Source: Trametes villosa (Eukaryota > Basidiomycota > Agaricomycetes > Polyporales > Polyporaceae). Taken from it: a stretch of 64,000 bases of DNA. The notes under the pieces are model-generated. The model was given only the letters and a program-made list of their open reading frames with translations, was not told where the DNA came from and searched no databases. The translations under genes were made by a program, and so were the position numbers. Shown here one piece after another: positions 34,104-43,430 of this stretch; position 1 is the first letter of the stretch, and the number at the start of each line of letters is the position of its first letter. The DNA is taken from the NCBI GenBank assembly GCA_002964805.2, contig PUDQ02000003.1:3410001-3474000 (forward strand), read 5' to 3'.

Positions 34104-34175
34104 AGCAACTTGACGCAGTGGAAGCGTGCAGGGCTCATAACCCTGAAGTCCCTGGATCGAAACCAGGAGTTGCTA
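34104..34175 (+). tRNA. tRNA-iMet: Initiator tRNA-Met (CAT)
   Basis: A 72-nt cloverleaf with no intron. The acceptor stem AGCAACT pairs fully with AGTTGCT, followed by discriminator A. The anticodon stem CAGGG/CCCTG holds loop CTCATAA with anticodon CAT. The T stem CCTGG/CCAGG encloses loop ATCGAAA. Having A at position 54 and A at position 60 (not TTCGAAT) is the hallmark of eukaryotic initiator tRNA, and the first pair A1-T72 also fits. Internal promoter: A box at about 34111-34121 and B box GGATCGAAACC. A TTTT terminator follows at about 34204. Confidence 0.95.
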
Positions 34176-34609
34176 TACATAGACCAAGCAGCATGCTTCT
34201 TCGTTTTGCCCCTGGGCTCCATGGGATTGCTCCGTTTTTCTGGCCAGGCTAGGGCGCTGGTGATTGTGCGTACTTATGTGAACTACGGTGGTGACAGCTT
34301 GCCAAATTATCACCGCCAACACTCGCACAGTACCGGTCTCATAACTAAACTGCTCTCTCGAAAAGATACAAATTCAGTAGTAGGAATCCTGAGGCCCCAG
34401 TCTGAAGATCCGAAGCCCGGCATTTGCACATTCCCTCTATAATGTCGCGCCGTCAAGTATTAAACGTTCATCAGCGGGGTGAACATACAGTTCTGGTCAA
34501 GCGACTGCCTCTCTGAAGTGCCACAGCATAGATCCAAGATGACGATGGCCCCAGTAATATCATCCATAACAGCTACTATAAATACAAGCGCCGCCAGTGT
34601 CAACCACCC

Positions 34610-35660
34610 TTACTTGCCCAGGTTCTCAGACCAGGACTCGTACTGGTCGATCTCCGCCGTGAGCGTCTTGATCTTCTCGCGGATGAGCCCGATCGAGTCC
34701 TTGCCGAGCGGGAAGTGCAGCGGCGGGCTCGAGAGCTTCGAGAACTCGATCACCTTCGCGACCGCGAGCGAGACGTCGGCGGGCGCAAGGTCGGCGGGCG
34801 TGTCCGCCTCCTTGCCGGCGCCCTTGAGGAACGCGCCGCGGAAGTTGTATACGGGGAGCGCGGGGTTAGCGTATGCGGGGTGTTGGGGCACGAGCACCAT
34901 GCTCGTGTCGAGGTTGAAGACGGAGGTCTTGAATGCGCCGGGCTCAAGGATGGAAACCTGGGAAGGCACATATGAGTTAGCTACGTTTGCTGGGTCGTGT
35001 CTGGCAGAGGAAGTATACCTTGATGTTCCATGCGGGGTCAACCTCCTTCGCGAGGGACTCGCTGAAGCCCTCAAGAGCTAACATAACATCAGGTCAGGAA
35101 CATCATTCAGAGTAGACAGAGAGAACACTAACCGTGCTTCGTCGCAGAGTAGAAGCCAATGACGGGGACACCCGCCAAGCCAACCATCGCGCTGTTCTGG
35201 AGCAGGAACCCGCCCTGGGGCTTGTTCTCCTCGCGGAAGAACTTCACCGCGCGCTGCGACACGTGCACCGCGCCCCAGAAGTTGACCTCGAAGAGCGGGC
35301 GGGAGACCTCGTCGGGAACGGCCTCGTTCTCGCCGACGGCGACGTAGCCGGCGTTGTTGAAGACGATGTCGATGCGGCCGAAGGCCGCCTTGGCCTGCGC
35401 GAACGCGGCGTCGATGTCCTCGATCTTGGTGACATCGAGCTTGACGACGGCCAGGCGGTCCGCGCCGTACTTCTGCTTCAGGTCGTCGAGCGCCGCGGGC
35501 TTGCGGAGCGTAGCGACGACCTTGTCGCCGCCCTCGAGGGCTTGGATGACGGTCTCGCGGCCGAAGCCAGTCGAGGAACCGGTGACTGTGGGGTAGGATA
35601 AGAAATAGCTTGACGTTAGATAGCGGTGCACTCACTGAACCAAACGCGGGGAGAAGACAT
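34610..35660 (-). CDS. Short-chain dehydrogenase/reductase (classical SDR)
   Basis: An NAD(P)-dependent oxidoreductase of the classical SDR type. It begins MSSPRVWF at 35660 and joins across GTGAGT...CCACAG to ITGSSTGFGRET, giving the cofactor motif TGxxxGxG at about 10-17. Then come the DVT motif (59-61), NNAG (85-88), the catalytic Ser in LLQNSAMVG (about 140) and YSATK (Tyr154, Lys158). The C-terminal part contains VSILEPGAFKTSVF, which matches the SDR PG motif, and ends SWSENLGK. Arg36 in the sequence ATLRKP favours NADP(H). Length is about 285 residues, normal for the family. Substrate unknown. Three introns, all in phase. A TATA box lies 89 bp upstream, suggesting inducible expression. 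Confidence 0.9.
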
Positions 35661-35748
35661 TATTGTGGCTGGTGTTTAGGTGTTTGACTGGAAGGGGAGA
35701 GTTGGTGTGGTGGGGTGAGATGCCTGCCTCCATTTCGACGCTACCCCC

Positions 35749-35754
35749 TTTATA
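35749..35754 (-). promoter_or_regulatory. TATA box of the SDR gene
   Basis: TATAAA on the minus strand, 89 bp upstream of the SDR start codon at 35660, followed by a G-rich stretch. Confidence 0.5.
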
Positions 35755-36564
35755 CTCTCTCGTGCGGCCCACATCGCGAACGGCTGATGCGCAACTGCTC
35801 TCTCAGGAGGCGCATTTCGTGCGCCATCCTCAGCAGTCTCAGACCCGCACTGTGCAGGCTCTGCGACGCTCGCTCAGACTCACTGGGCAAGCTCGCCCCA
35901 CTGACAAAGCCGCTCAGGCGATCAAGCGCCTGCCCGCGGAGGGTACCGGTTCTGATGCAGCCGCGAGTCGCTGACTCAGGCACGGCCCGCCATGCATTGT
36001 ACTTTCGAGGGGACTCAGGGGAGAGGCCATCTGCCTATCGCTCTGTAACGGTGGCGCTGAGTCAGTGGGACTTGCCGTGCCGTGAGTGAGCAAGGATTGG
36101 TGGCGCGCGCTGTCGATCCATCAAAGTCAGCTGTGATTCCCTCGTACGCTGGTGGATGAGTGGCTCATACCCGGTCCTATCTTCGCGAAGCAGGCCAAGG
36201 GTCTCTCACTGTGCGGGGAGAAACAGGCGACTGTGGGCTGCAGGTGGATTTGTAGGCGGACGTCGGTTGGTCAAGTTCTGGCAGTTCGATGATGTGCTAG
36301 CAACATGGCGCAACGCCGGGTCTTCGCCGTAAGCCTCGTGCGTTAGAGACTAATCTCGGCGTAACTGTGTAGCGAGCAGACATTCAGCATGTGGCCGGGT
36401 AAGACTGGGGAAAGAGTCGATATTGATGTATCCTTCATTATCGTGTTCCGATAGGCAGGGCTTGCTCACCTCAGTCGTCATCCCTTTGCTTGTAGGAGCT
36501 GAGTCTCGCATAGCAGTGGACTTCTTCATGTTATTACATTACCATTACCATGTACACCGCATCC
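35755..36564. other. Intergenic, nothing identified
   Basis: About 800 bp upstream of the SDR gene and downstream of the phosphopantothenate-cysteine ligase gene, both on the minus strand. Repeated short GACTCA-like motifs (for example TGACTCAGGC and GCTGAGTCAGTG at about 35970 and 36056) could bind bZIP factors; this is suggestive only. Confidence 0.4.
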
Positions 36565-38002
36565 TTACACCGACGCCGCAGCTATCCACGCCTGGTGCCG
36601 CTTCACGAGCTCGGCCACGATGTCCTCCTCGATCTCCTTGCGCGGGTTGCGCTCAAGATCGATCCGCAGCCACGACTCTTCGTACCCTTGATCGGACGTA
36701 GACACGCCCTGGTCTTGCCCTACACGCGCGCGGGGCGAGATGAAGACGACCTCAAACTTGCGCCGGTGCAGCTCATTTCCAATCACGACCTGATGGCCGT
36801 ACCGCGCGAGAGCTTGGCGGGCCTTCGGGATGAGTAGCGCCTGGTCTGTCTCGAGCTGTGGGATGCGGAGAAGGTGATCAGCGTCCGTGTGCGGTTCTGG
36901 GAGGAGATGCGGTGGGGGCACCTTGAAGGACACGATGTAGCCCTCTCGCGTCCATTCCGCAACGAGGGGCTTGAGGATTTTCGGGACCTGATCCATCTCG
37001 ATGTGCAGGCTGCCCTTGCCGGATTGGATTTTGTGTTCGGACTATGATTCTCTGTCAGAGTTCGTACCCAGGACGGCTATGAAAATCGTACGCACCATCT
37101 TCTGCCTTGGCAGGAAGAAGTCGCTTACCGCCGCAGCGAGGTAGTACAAGCAGCCACGACCAAGCACGGACAGTTCCTGGCTGACCGCGCGTAGGAGCCA
37201 GAGGTAGTCGTTCACGGTTACGAACGTGAGCGTAAGGAGGGTTCCTGCATTCTGGGCGTCCTTGTATGCGGTCAGCACTTCGAGCAGCTGTGCGCGTTCC
37301 TCCGGGCGCACGACGATGTGCGACGCGCTCGAGGGATCCGTTGGCGCTGATGTCGATTCCGAGCGGTCGAAGTCCAGGAAGTCGAGGAACGGGTGGGTGG
37401 AGTGCGAGTAGTGTCGGCTGAACGGCTGCAGGCTGAACTGCCTGTGCATGAAAATCACCGCGTAGCCTGCCTTGAGGAAGTATTCTGCGGAGGTTGCTCC
37501 TCGCGTACCTTGATGCCAACGTCAGTGAAGTGTGTACCACAACGCCGATTCGCTCCAATTGGAGGGCTCGCTTTGCTCCCCTTCCCCTCATATGATCGAG
37601 CACCCCGCATATATGCGCATCCACCAGAGAGCCCGAGCTTTAAATGAGCGCGACGTACCGGCACTGAAGTTGTCCAAGAACCGCACGCTACGACGAGGGT
37701 CTCATTGTCAGCACCAAAGCCTCTCCAGCACGGCTCGCGAGGTTGTGCTCACACATTGAGCTCGAGCGGCACTGTGGTTCCGCCGCTCTGGGAACGCGGA
37801 TCAGCGTCGATCCCCCCGGATCGCGTAGGACAACCACACGCACCGTTACGAGCACGACCTTCCGCCCCTCGCGCTGCTGCCTCTGGATGAACTCGCTAAC
37901 GCGCGCGACATCGTTCTCGAGCGTCGAGGGCGGGAGTTGCGTCGCAAAGTACCGCTCGGCCGAGAAGGTGTGCTCCCCGTCGGGCTGCGAAGATGTCGCC
38001 AT
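36565..38002 (-). CDS. CAB2: Phosphopantothenate-cysteine ligase (coenzyme A synthesis)
   Basis: The second step of CoA synthesis: it joins 4'-phosphopantothenate with cysteine in the cytosol. Starts MATSSQPDGEHTFSAERYFA at 38002, then RVSEFIQRQQREGRKVVLVT, SGGTTVPLELNVVRFLDNFS and AGTRGATSAEYFLKAGYAVI. The SGGTxxPLE and DNFSxGxRG motifs are the nucleotide-binding signature of eukaryotic PPCS. Further on are CLYYLAAAVSDFFLPRQKM (the AAVSDF motif), SEHKIQSGKGSLHIEMDQVP, KILKPLVAEWTREGYIVSFK, LETDQALLIPKARQALARYG, QVVIGNELHRR and the tail ELVKRHQAWIAAASV. Six or so introns. One, at 36856-36921, is 66 nt with no stop codon, so an unspliced message would still read through with 22 extra residues. 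It is stand-alone, unlike the fused bacterial Dfp. Confidence 0.93.
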
Positions 38003-39221
38003 GCTGAAGCCGGGGGTACTTAATCGAGATCACACGCGGTGTCGAGCGTTCTGTCAGCACCGAGGGTGTGGTACGTGGTTCAACGTCGTTGTTGACGATG
38101 GTGGAGGTGCGAGGAGAGAGCAACGAGCGAGCGGTTGGGCTGGGCGGCGAGAACGTACATGACCGCGAGAAGGATGACTAGGACTGGCGCGCTCGCCGTC
38201 GGCCGGCTCACTCACTCCCCGACCACCATCTCACCTGTTCGCCCAGCACTTCACCCCCATGCCACGCCTCGTCGAACGCGCTGGAATGCATGCTACCATC
38301 GAACGACAACGAGGGCGCCGCTATGGCGTAGTGTGGACTTCTTGAATCCGTGAGTACGGCACCTTGGCCAGTCCACAACTTCAAGTCCTCTGGCCAGCTT
38401 GAACCGGCCCCATGCGCATTGCACCAGGATTGCAATGCCCTGTGCTCTACGCTACTAGGTTGAGACCGTTGGTCGAGCACGGGTGACTGCCGGCTCGCGT
38501 TTTCACAGACCGGGGAGATGCCGTGGGTCTTCTCCCGGCGATACAATTAATTGCGCTACATGCTGAGATTGTCCTTAAAAATAAATCAGGACCAGGATCG
38601 GTCAGCCTGGTGTTCGGACTCAAGCCCGCCCTTTATTTATGGGCTTGAACAACTCAACAGCTCTGTTGATCTTAGGGCCGCCGAGGTCGTGATATCAAGC
38701 CTTTCGCCGCTTAGATTCGCTGTCCATGACAGACCGTCGTCTCTTCTAGCCTGCTGGCTCAGAAGTCCGTCATGAGCTAGCATTCTTCTGACGACGCGTC
38801 GACTACAAGCACCATGGCGACCCGCATACAAGGATTGGCAATGGCATGCAGCACTTTCGTTGAACGATCCCGCAAGATGCTGATTGGGCGGCGGCCAGTC
38901 GCCAAGCCTCCCAACACCGCCGCAAGCCGATATCCAACCGCAAGCCCGCTCAATCCGATCGTCTGCCCATCGTGTTGCGAGCGCGGTGCGGCGTGATTCG
39001 CTCTGGTGCGTGACCGTCCGAGAGCGAATTGTGCGGTCCCTTGACGACGATTGGCCCCAGCCTGTCCTGGTCCCTCCCGCCTGATCGCGCCCCGCGCGGG
39101 AGCACACCGAGGAGCCTCGCTGCCCCAGGGCAATGTCCTGATCCGCCAATCATCGTCCGGACACAGCAGGGTGATGAGCGAGCCGGGCCCGGGGTCATGC
39201 CCCCCGCACGCCGGGCAGCCG
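38003..39221. other. Intergenic, 1.2 kb, nothing identified
   Basis: Lies between the divergent CAB2 and secreted-protein genes. Frames overlap and show no motif. An AT-rich block at about 38540-38650 separates two GC-rich parts. Confidence 0.45.
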
Positions 39222-39228
39222 ATAAATA
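39222..39228 (+). promoter_or_regulatory. TATA-like box and CT-rich core promoter of the secreted-protein gene
   Basis: ATAAATA, 181 bp before the start codon at 39409, followed at once by a CT-rich block (CACACCTCCTCCCTCCCC), the usual layout of strong fungal promoters. Confidence 0.5.
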
Positions 39229-39408
39229 GCCACACCTCCTCCCTCCCCAGCCCCCCATTCCGCATTTCACCTTCAGAATCAACGTACCGAGGCCGGATCC
39301 TCTTCACTCTTCGTAGTCTGCAAGCAGCTTCCCACTCGCCTTCACTCGCCACTGCCCTTCGTTTCCCGTCGTCTCACTTGACATAACCTCTCCTTCCGAC
39401 TCGTCAGC

Positions 39409-40250
39409 ATGTACTTCTCCAAGAGCTTCATCGCCGCCGCCGCGGTCCTCCTCGGTCTTGCCGCCCAGGCACACGCACACGCAGGCGTCACCCCTGCACT
39501 CGGCGTGAAGGGCACCTTCGCGCGGGGCAACGTGCAGCGCCCATCCGCCGCGAAGCCCTGCGGTAACATCGCCGTCTCGCAGCTCGACGCGTCGACCGCC
39601 ATCACCGCCAAGGCGGACGGTACCTTCGTCGCCACCGTCACCAACTTTAACGGGTGCGTTGGTTTCCGTGGTCGCTATATGCATCACTTAGCTGACCGCT
39701 TGCACTATGTAGTGGTGTGGACGGCTCGCGCCAGGTGTCCGCGAAGGTCGACAGCACCGGTACCGGCAAGAGCTTCACGGCCGCGACCGTCGTCCAGAAC
39801 GGCGACAAGGTCAGATTCCCTGCGTTTCGCATGCCAGAACCGCTCGTGCTCACGCTTCCTTTCTTCCGTGTCACAGGCCCCCAAGACTACCGGGTCGCAG
39901 CAGCTCGTCGTGCAGCTCCCCAAGGGCCTGACGTGCACGGGTGGCGCGTCGAAGAGCAAGTGCCTGGTCTCGTTCACGACTGCCGGCGGCTTCGGCAACT
40001 GTGCGGTCGTGCAGACCGCGAAGAAGGCCGCAACTGCCGCTGCCACGAAGGGCAAGAAGGCGCGCGATGCTAACGCTGTGGTGCGTGTACTCCTAAACGC
40101 GTGGGCGTGGATACGAGGCTAACAATTGTTGGATGTGTGCAGGGCTCGCGCGCGGCTCGCCCTCTCCGCCTTGCCGAGGAGGAAGAGTCCGAGGAGGCCG
40201 ATGTCGAGGATGATGCTGAGGTTGAGGATGTTGAGGACATTGAGGCGTAA
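39409..40250 (+). CDS. Small secreted protein with basic patch and acidic tail
   Basis: Four exons (39409-39653, 39713-39809, 39877-40080, 40143-40250) give exactly 654 nt, or 217 residues. The start is fixed by the signal peptide MYFSKSFIAAAAVLLGLAAQ with probable cleavage after AHAHA. The mature part has AGVTPALGVKGTFARGNVQR, SAAKPCGNIAVSQLDASTAI, TGTGKSFTAATVVQNGDKAP, GSQQLVVQLPKGLTCTGGAS and CLVSFTTAGGFGNCAVVQ. Four cysteines could make two disulfides and the body looks beta-rich. A lysine-rich stretch (KKAATAAATKGKKARD) then leads to an extremely acidic C-terminus (EEEESEEADVEDDAEVEDVE). It resembles secreted proteins that are common and unnamed in agaricomycetes. I can assign no function; wall, matrix or effector roles are guesses. 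Confidence 0.75.
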
Positions 40251-40697
40251 GCGGACGTGTGGCATATGTCCTGACCCGGGTGGATTCTGCTTGCATGTCA
40301 ACCAGATTACGATTGTGTATGAGTACGTTTTTCTGCTGTGGACATCTTGCGCTGAAGGCTCGCTCGGCGCCCCGGTAGAACTTTCACCTCCGCGTGTGGT
40401 ATGCTTGTCGCCATCGGAACGTCTCATCTAGTCCTTGCGGTATATGGCTTACGGTTCCCACAGAGAGTCGCGGAGCACACGCCGTGCTAACCTTCTACGG
40501 GTTCGGGTTGGCGTCCTCATGGGTGTGCGATGTGCGTTATTGTCTATGCGTTCGTCGTAGAAGGCGTCTTATGATTCAAAACGGCCTAAGAGGTCTCGCG
40601 TAACTAGTCATACGGACGCCGGTGAGCTTAACTGCGCTCCAGTTGCAGGTACGTAACTCATGCCCAGGCTGCGCGGTCCGCCCTGCGGTCCGTTGGA

Positions 40698-40702
40698 TAT
40701 AA
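40698..40702 (+). promoter_or_regulatory. TATA box of the epoxide-hydrolase-like gene
   Basis: TATAA about 71 bp before the start codon at 40773. Confidence 0.4.
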
Positions 40703-40772
40703 CGCGACTGAGCAGTTGGTCGCAGCTTCGAAGTTCTCATCGCAATCTTCGCCCCCTCCACTACCAACAGCG

Positions 40773-42035
40773 ATGGCAGACCAAGACTCAGAGTGGCCGG
40801 GGATCCCTGATGAGGTCCGCTCGCGCACCCTTCCTGTGCGCGACCTCGACGTACACTTCTTCGAGGCAGGCAAGCCCGCCGATCCACTCATCCTCCTCCT
40901 GCACGGCTTCCCCGAGATCGCCTACTCCTGGCGCAAGGTCATCCTCCCCCTCTCCCGCGCGGGCCTCGGATACCACGTCGTCGCCCCCGACCTGCGCGGA
41001 TTCGGGCGCACGAAGCCGCACGAGCCCTCCGTGCCTGGCGCGGCCCGTCCCCTGGAGTTCGAGGACGACGTGCACCCGTTCCAGACGCTCAACCTAGTGA
41101 ACGACATCGTCGCGCTCGTTTCCGCACTCGGGCACGAGAACGTCGCTTGCATCATCGGCCACGACGCCGGTTCGACCATCGCGGGCTTCAGCGCGATCGT
41201 GCATCCCGAGCTGTTCAAGTCTATCATCTTCATCAGTACGCCCTTCACCGGACCTCCTGCACCCCCTTCCAATGCCGCCGACCAGCCCGAGGACGCACAA
41301 CCTGCTGCACTCTTCCCTGCGACACTCGTCGAGAACGCGCTCGCCAACCTCGACCCCCCGCGCAAGCACTACATGCTCTACTACTCCACCCCTCAGGCGA
41401 ACAACGACATGTGGCACGCCCCGCAAGGGCTCCCCGCCTTCCTCCGCGCCTACTTCCACATCAAGAGCGCAGACTGGGCGCACAACGACCCGCACCTGAT
41501 CGACGCGGACGCCGCGGGACTCGCTAGCCTGCCGCACTACTACGTGATGCCGCGCGAGGCGACAATGGCGGACGTCGCGCGCGCGGACGCACCGTCCGCA
41601 GGAGAGACATCGTGGCTAACCGACGCGGAGCTTGCGGTGTACGCGCGCGAGTATGCGCGGACGGGCTTCCAGGGCGGGCTGAACCGCTACCGGGCGGTGA
41701 CGGACGCGGCACTCGCGGAGGAGCTCGCGCAGTTCGCGGGGCGCACAATCGACGTGCCCGCGATGTATGTCGCAGGGCAGAAGGACTGGGGTGCGTACCA
41801 GAACCCGGGCGCGCTCGAGAGGATGCAGAGCGAGGCGTGCACAGATATGGGCGAGGATGAGATAATCCTGTTGCCGGGCGCGGGGCACTGGGCGCAGCAG
41901 GAGAGGCCGGAGGAGCTGGTTAGCCACTTGACTGAGTTCCTGAAGGGCACGCCGGACGCGGTGATTCGTAACATGACGGATCCAGGGTTTTTCAGGGTTC
42001 TGCAAGGTAACGCAGCTCGTAACAACAATGAGTGA
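40773..42035 (+). CDS. Epoxide-hydrolase-like alpha/beta hydrolase, intronless
   Basis: 420 residues. The start at 40773 (MADQDSEWPG) was chosen because it follows a TATA box and is the first ATG of the frame. The oxyanion loop HGFPEIAYSW is at 44-53, the nucleophile elbow GHDAGS at 129-134 with Asp131 (an aspartate nucleophile, as in epoxide hydrolases and dehalogenases, not the serine of lipases), and the catalytic His is in GAGHWAQQERPEEL near the C-terminus. A likely acid Asp lies in QKDWGAYQNPG. The cap region is larger than usual (family about 320-340) and includes tyrosines (YYSTP, YRAVTD) that could activate the epoxide. It would open epoxides to diols in detoxification or secondary metabolism. 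It has no intron, in contrast to nearly every other gene here. Confidence 0.87.
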   Translation: MADQDSEWPGIPDEVRSRTLPVRDLDVHFFEAGKPADPLILLLHGFPEIAYSWRKVILPLSRAGLGYHVVAPDLRGFGRTKPHEPSVPGAARPLEFEDDVHPFQTLNLVNDIVALVSALGHENVACIIGHDAGSTIAGFSAIVHPELFKSIIFISTPFTGPPAPPSNAADQPEDAQPAALFPATLVENALANLDPPRKHYMLYYSTPQANNDMWHAPQGLPAFLRAYFHIKSADWAHNDPHLIDADAAGLASLPHYYVMPREATMADVARADAPSAGETSWLTDAELAVYAREYARTGFQGGLNRYRAVTDAALAEELAQFAGRTIDVPAMYVAGQKDWGAYQNPGALERMQSEACTDMGEDEIILLPGAGHWAQQERPEELVSHLTEFLKGTPDAVIRNMTDPGFFRVLQGNAARNNNE

Positions 42036-42924
42036 GATACATACGTAGAAGAACATTGTAGCATCATCCGAGAATGTATGGCCTATGCACACGGTTACCC
42101 TCTCTGATTCGCCAGAGCAGTTCTCAGGGATAGCCAATACTTTCAGCTCGGGTGCGCGACTAGACAAATTGTTAGAAGTTGTACACCTGTTTTATTGGTG
42201 AACTTTCTACAGTCAAAGTAGGTACTTGAGAGAGGCAAGATGGCCCTGGGTAGTCAGATTCTTGACAGGAGTGGCGATATCAGCACGGTGAAGAGCTTCG
42301 CGCAGTGATAGCACTCACCGACTGGGAAAGCTATCCTAGCTTGTAGGGTGTTGCGATCGACATGCGGTTTGGCATACCTCTCATACCATGCGGCCGCTGC
42401 AGACCAATCCAGCCACGAGTGGCACATCATCGCGTCAACCCTGTGACTCTCGTGAGTTGCTCGTGTTCCTTTATGGTTGCTGAAATTCATGCAGTAGCAG
42501 CCTTTCAGGATCCGCCTACGCAGCCCCGGTTCCCGGCGTCCAGCGAGCACGCCAGAGGTTGGGAGGACGCTGGGGCGGGCGATGCTGCGTCGGACAGGCT
42601 CGTACTATGTTTGTCGCCTGTGGTGAAGTAGTACGGTTGCGGGAACGCCGTTACTGCGGCCCGGGTGAGGTCGGTAGCCCCGCGAACAATGTGAATGCTG
42701 AGATGTTCCCAGTCACTCGCTGGGCGTGTTCTACATATCACGCACCCCTGGGTTAGCCGAGCGTCGTACGCAGCAGATGAGAGATACGCACGGACTCGGA
42801 CGTTCGCCTTCCCCCCCACCACTAGCCGTGTGCCACCGAGCCGAGCTACCACGTTACCGAGCCGATCTATGTCTGGCTCGTCGACGGGCCTAGCCGGATC
42901 GTGCGCTGGATGTCCATAACGGAC

Positions 42925-43430
42925 TCGACCATGTCGAACGCTGGGTAGAGTAGGATTACGTGGCGGAAGTGAGAGGGATGAGGGGGCTGTCGCCAGTACA
43001 TGCACGACGGGCAATGGCCAATATTAGGGCCCGGAATAGGCTGGGGATATGTCCTGAACTGTTCTCCTGTTCCGGAGTGGAACTCAGACAATAGAAACTA
43101 AAGCGCCACTCTAACCTCGGTAAGTAAATCTACTTACTGAGATTCCGGACCTGAACCAGTCTGGTAACAGGAGAACAGTTCAGGCGCTGTCCCGAGCCTT
43201 TTTGGGAGCGGAATATGGGCCGATGCCCGTCGTGATGCAGTCGCAGTTGTCTGATTGTCGAGATTCGAGGGATTCGAGGGGGAATGAGGATGCGATTCAT
43301 GCCGTTGGTTTGGGCGACTTATATATCCCGCAAGCCGAGGGCGGGCGTCTCGAGCACCATGGCTGCAGCTGGCTCTGGACGAGCCACAATTTCAGGGAGC
43401 TTGGCATCCGGTTGCGATGTGCGTCACCAT
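42925..43430 (-). repeat. Dispersed TATA-containing repeat, copy 1 (interrupted by the hairpin element)
   Basis: Read on the minus strand, it begins GCCAAGCTCCCTGAAATTGT, continues through GCTCGAGACGCCCGC and a TATA box (GATATATAAGTC, about 43318-43330), and ends with CTCACTTCCGCCACGTAATC then CTACTCTAC (encoding HFRHVILLY in one frame). Copy 2 at 47935-48185 has the same order. In this copy about 240 bp more lies between the TATA box and the HFRH segment, which is the size of the hairpin element sitting there. Confidence 0.6.
42999..43238. repeat. Imperfect hairpin element (arms about 73 bp)
   Basis: The left arm (42999-43071) and right arm (43166-43238) are inverted copies. The inner 19 bp are identical (CCTGAACTGTTCTCCTGTT) and the rest agree at roughly 70 percent. 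The loop (43072-43165) itself contains a near-palindrome, CTCGGTAAGTAAATCTACTTA followed by CTGAG. It has no coding capacity. Size and structure fit a small non-autonomous (MITE-like) element, but no clear target-site duplication could be read. Confidence 0.55.
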
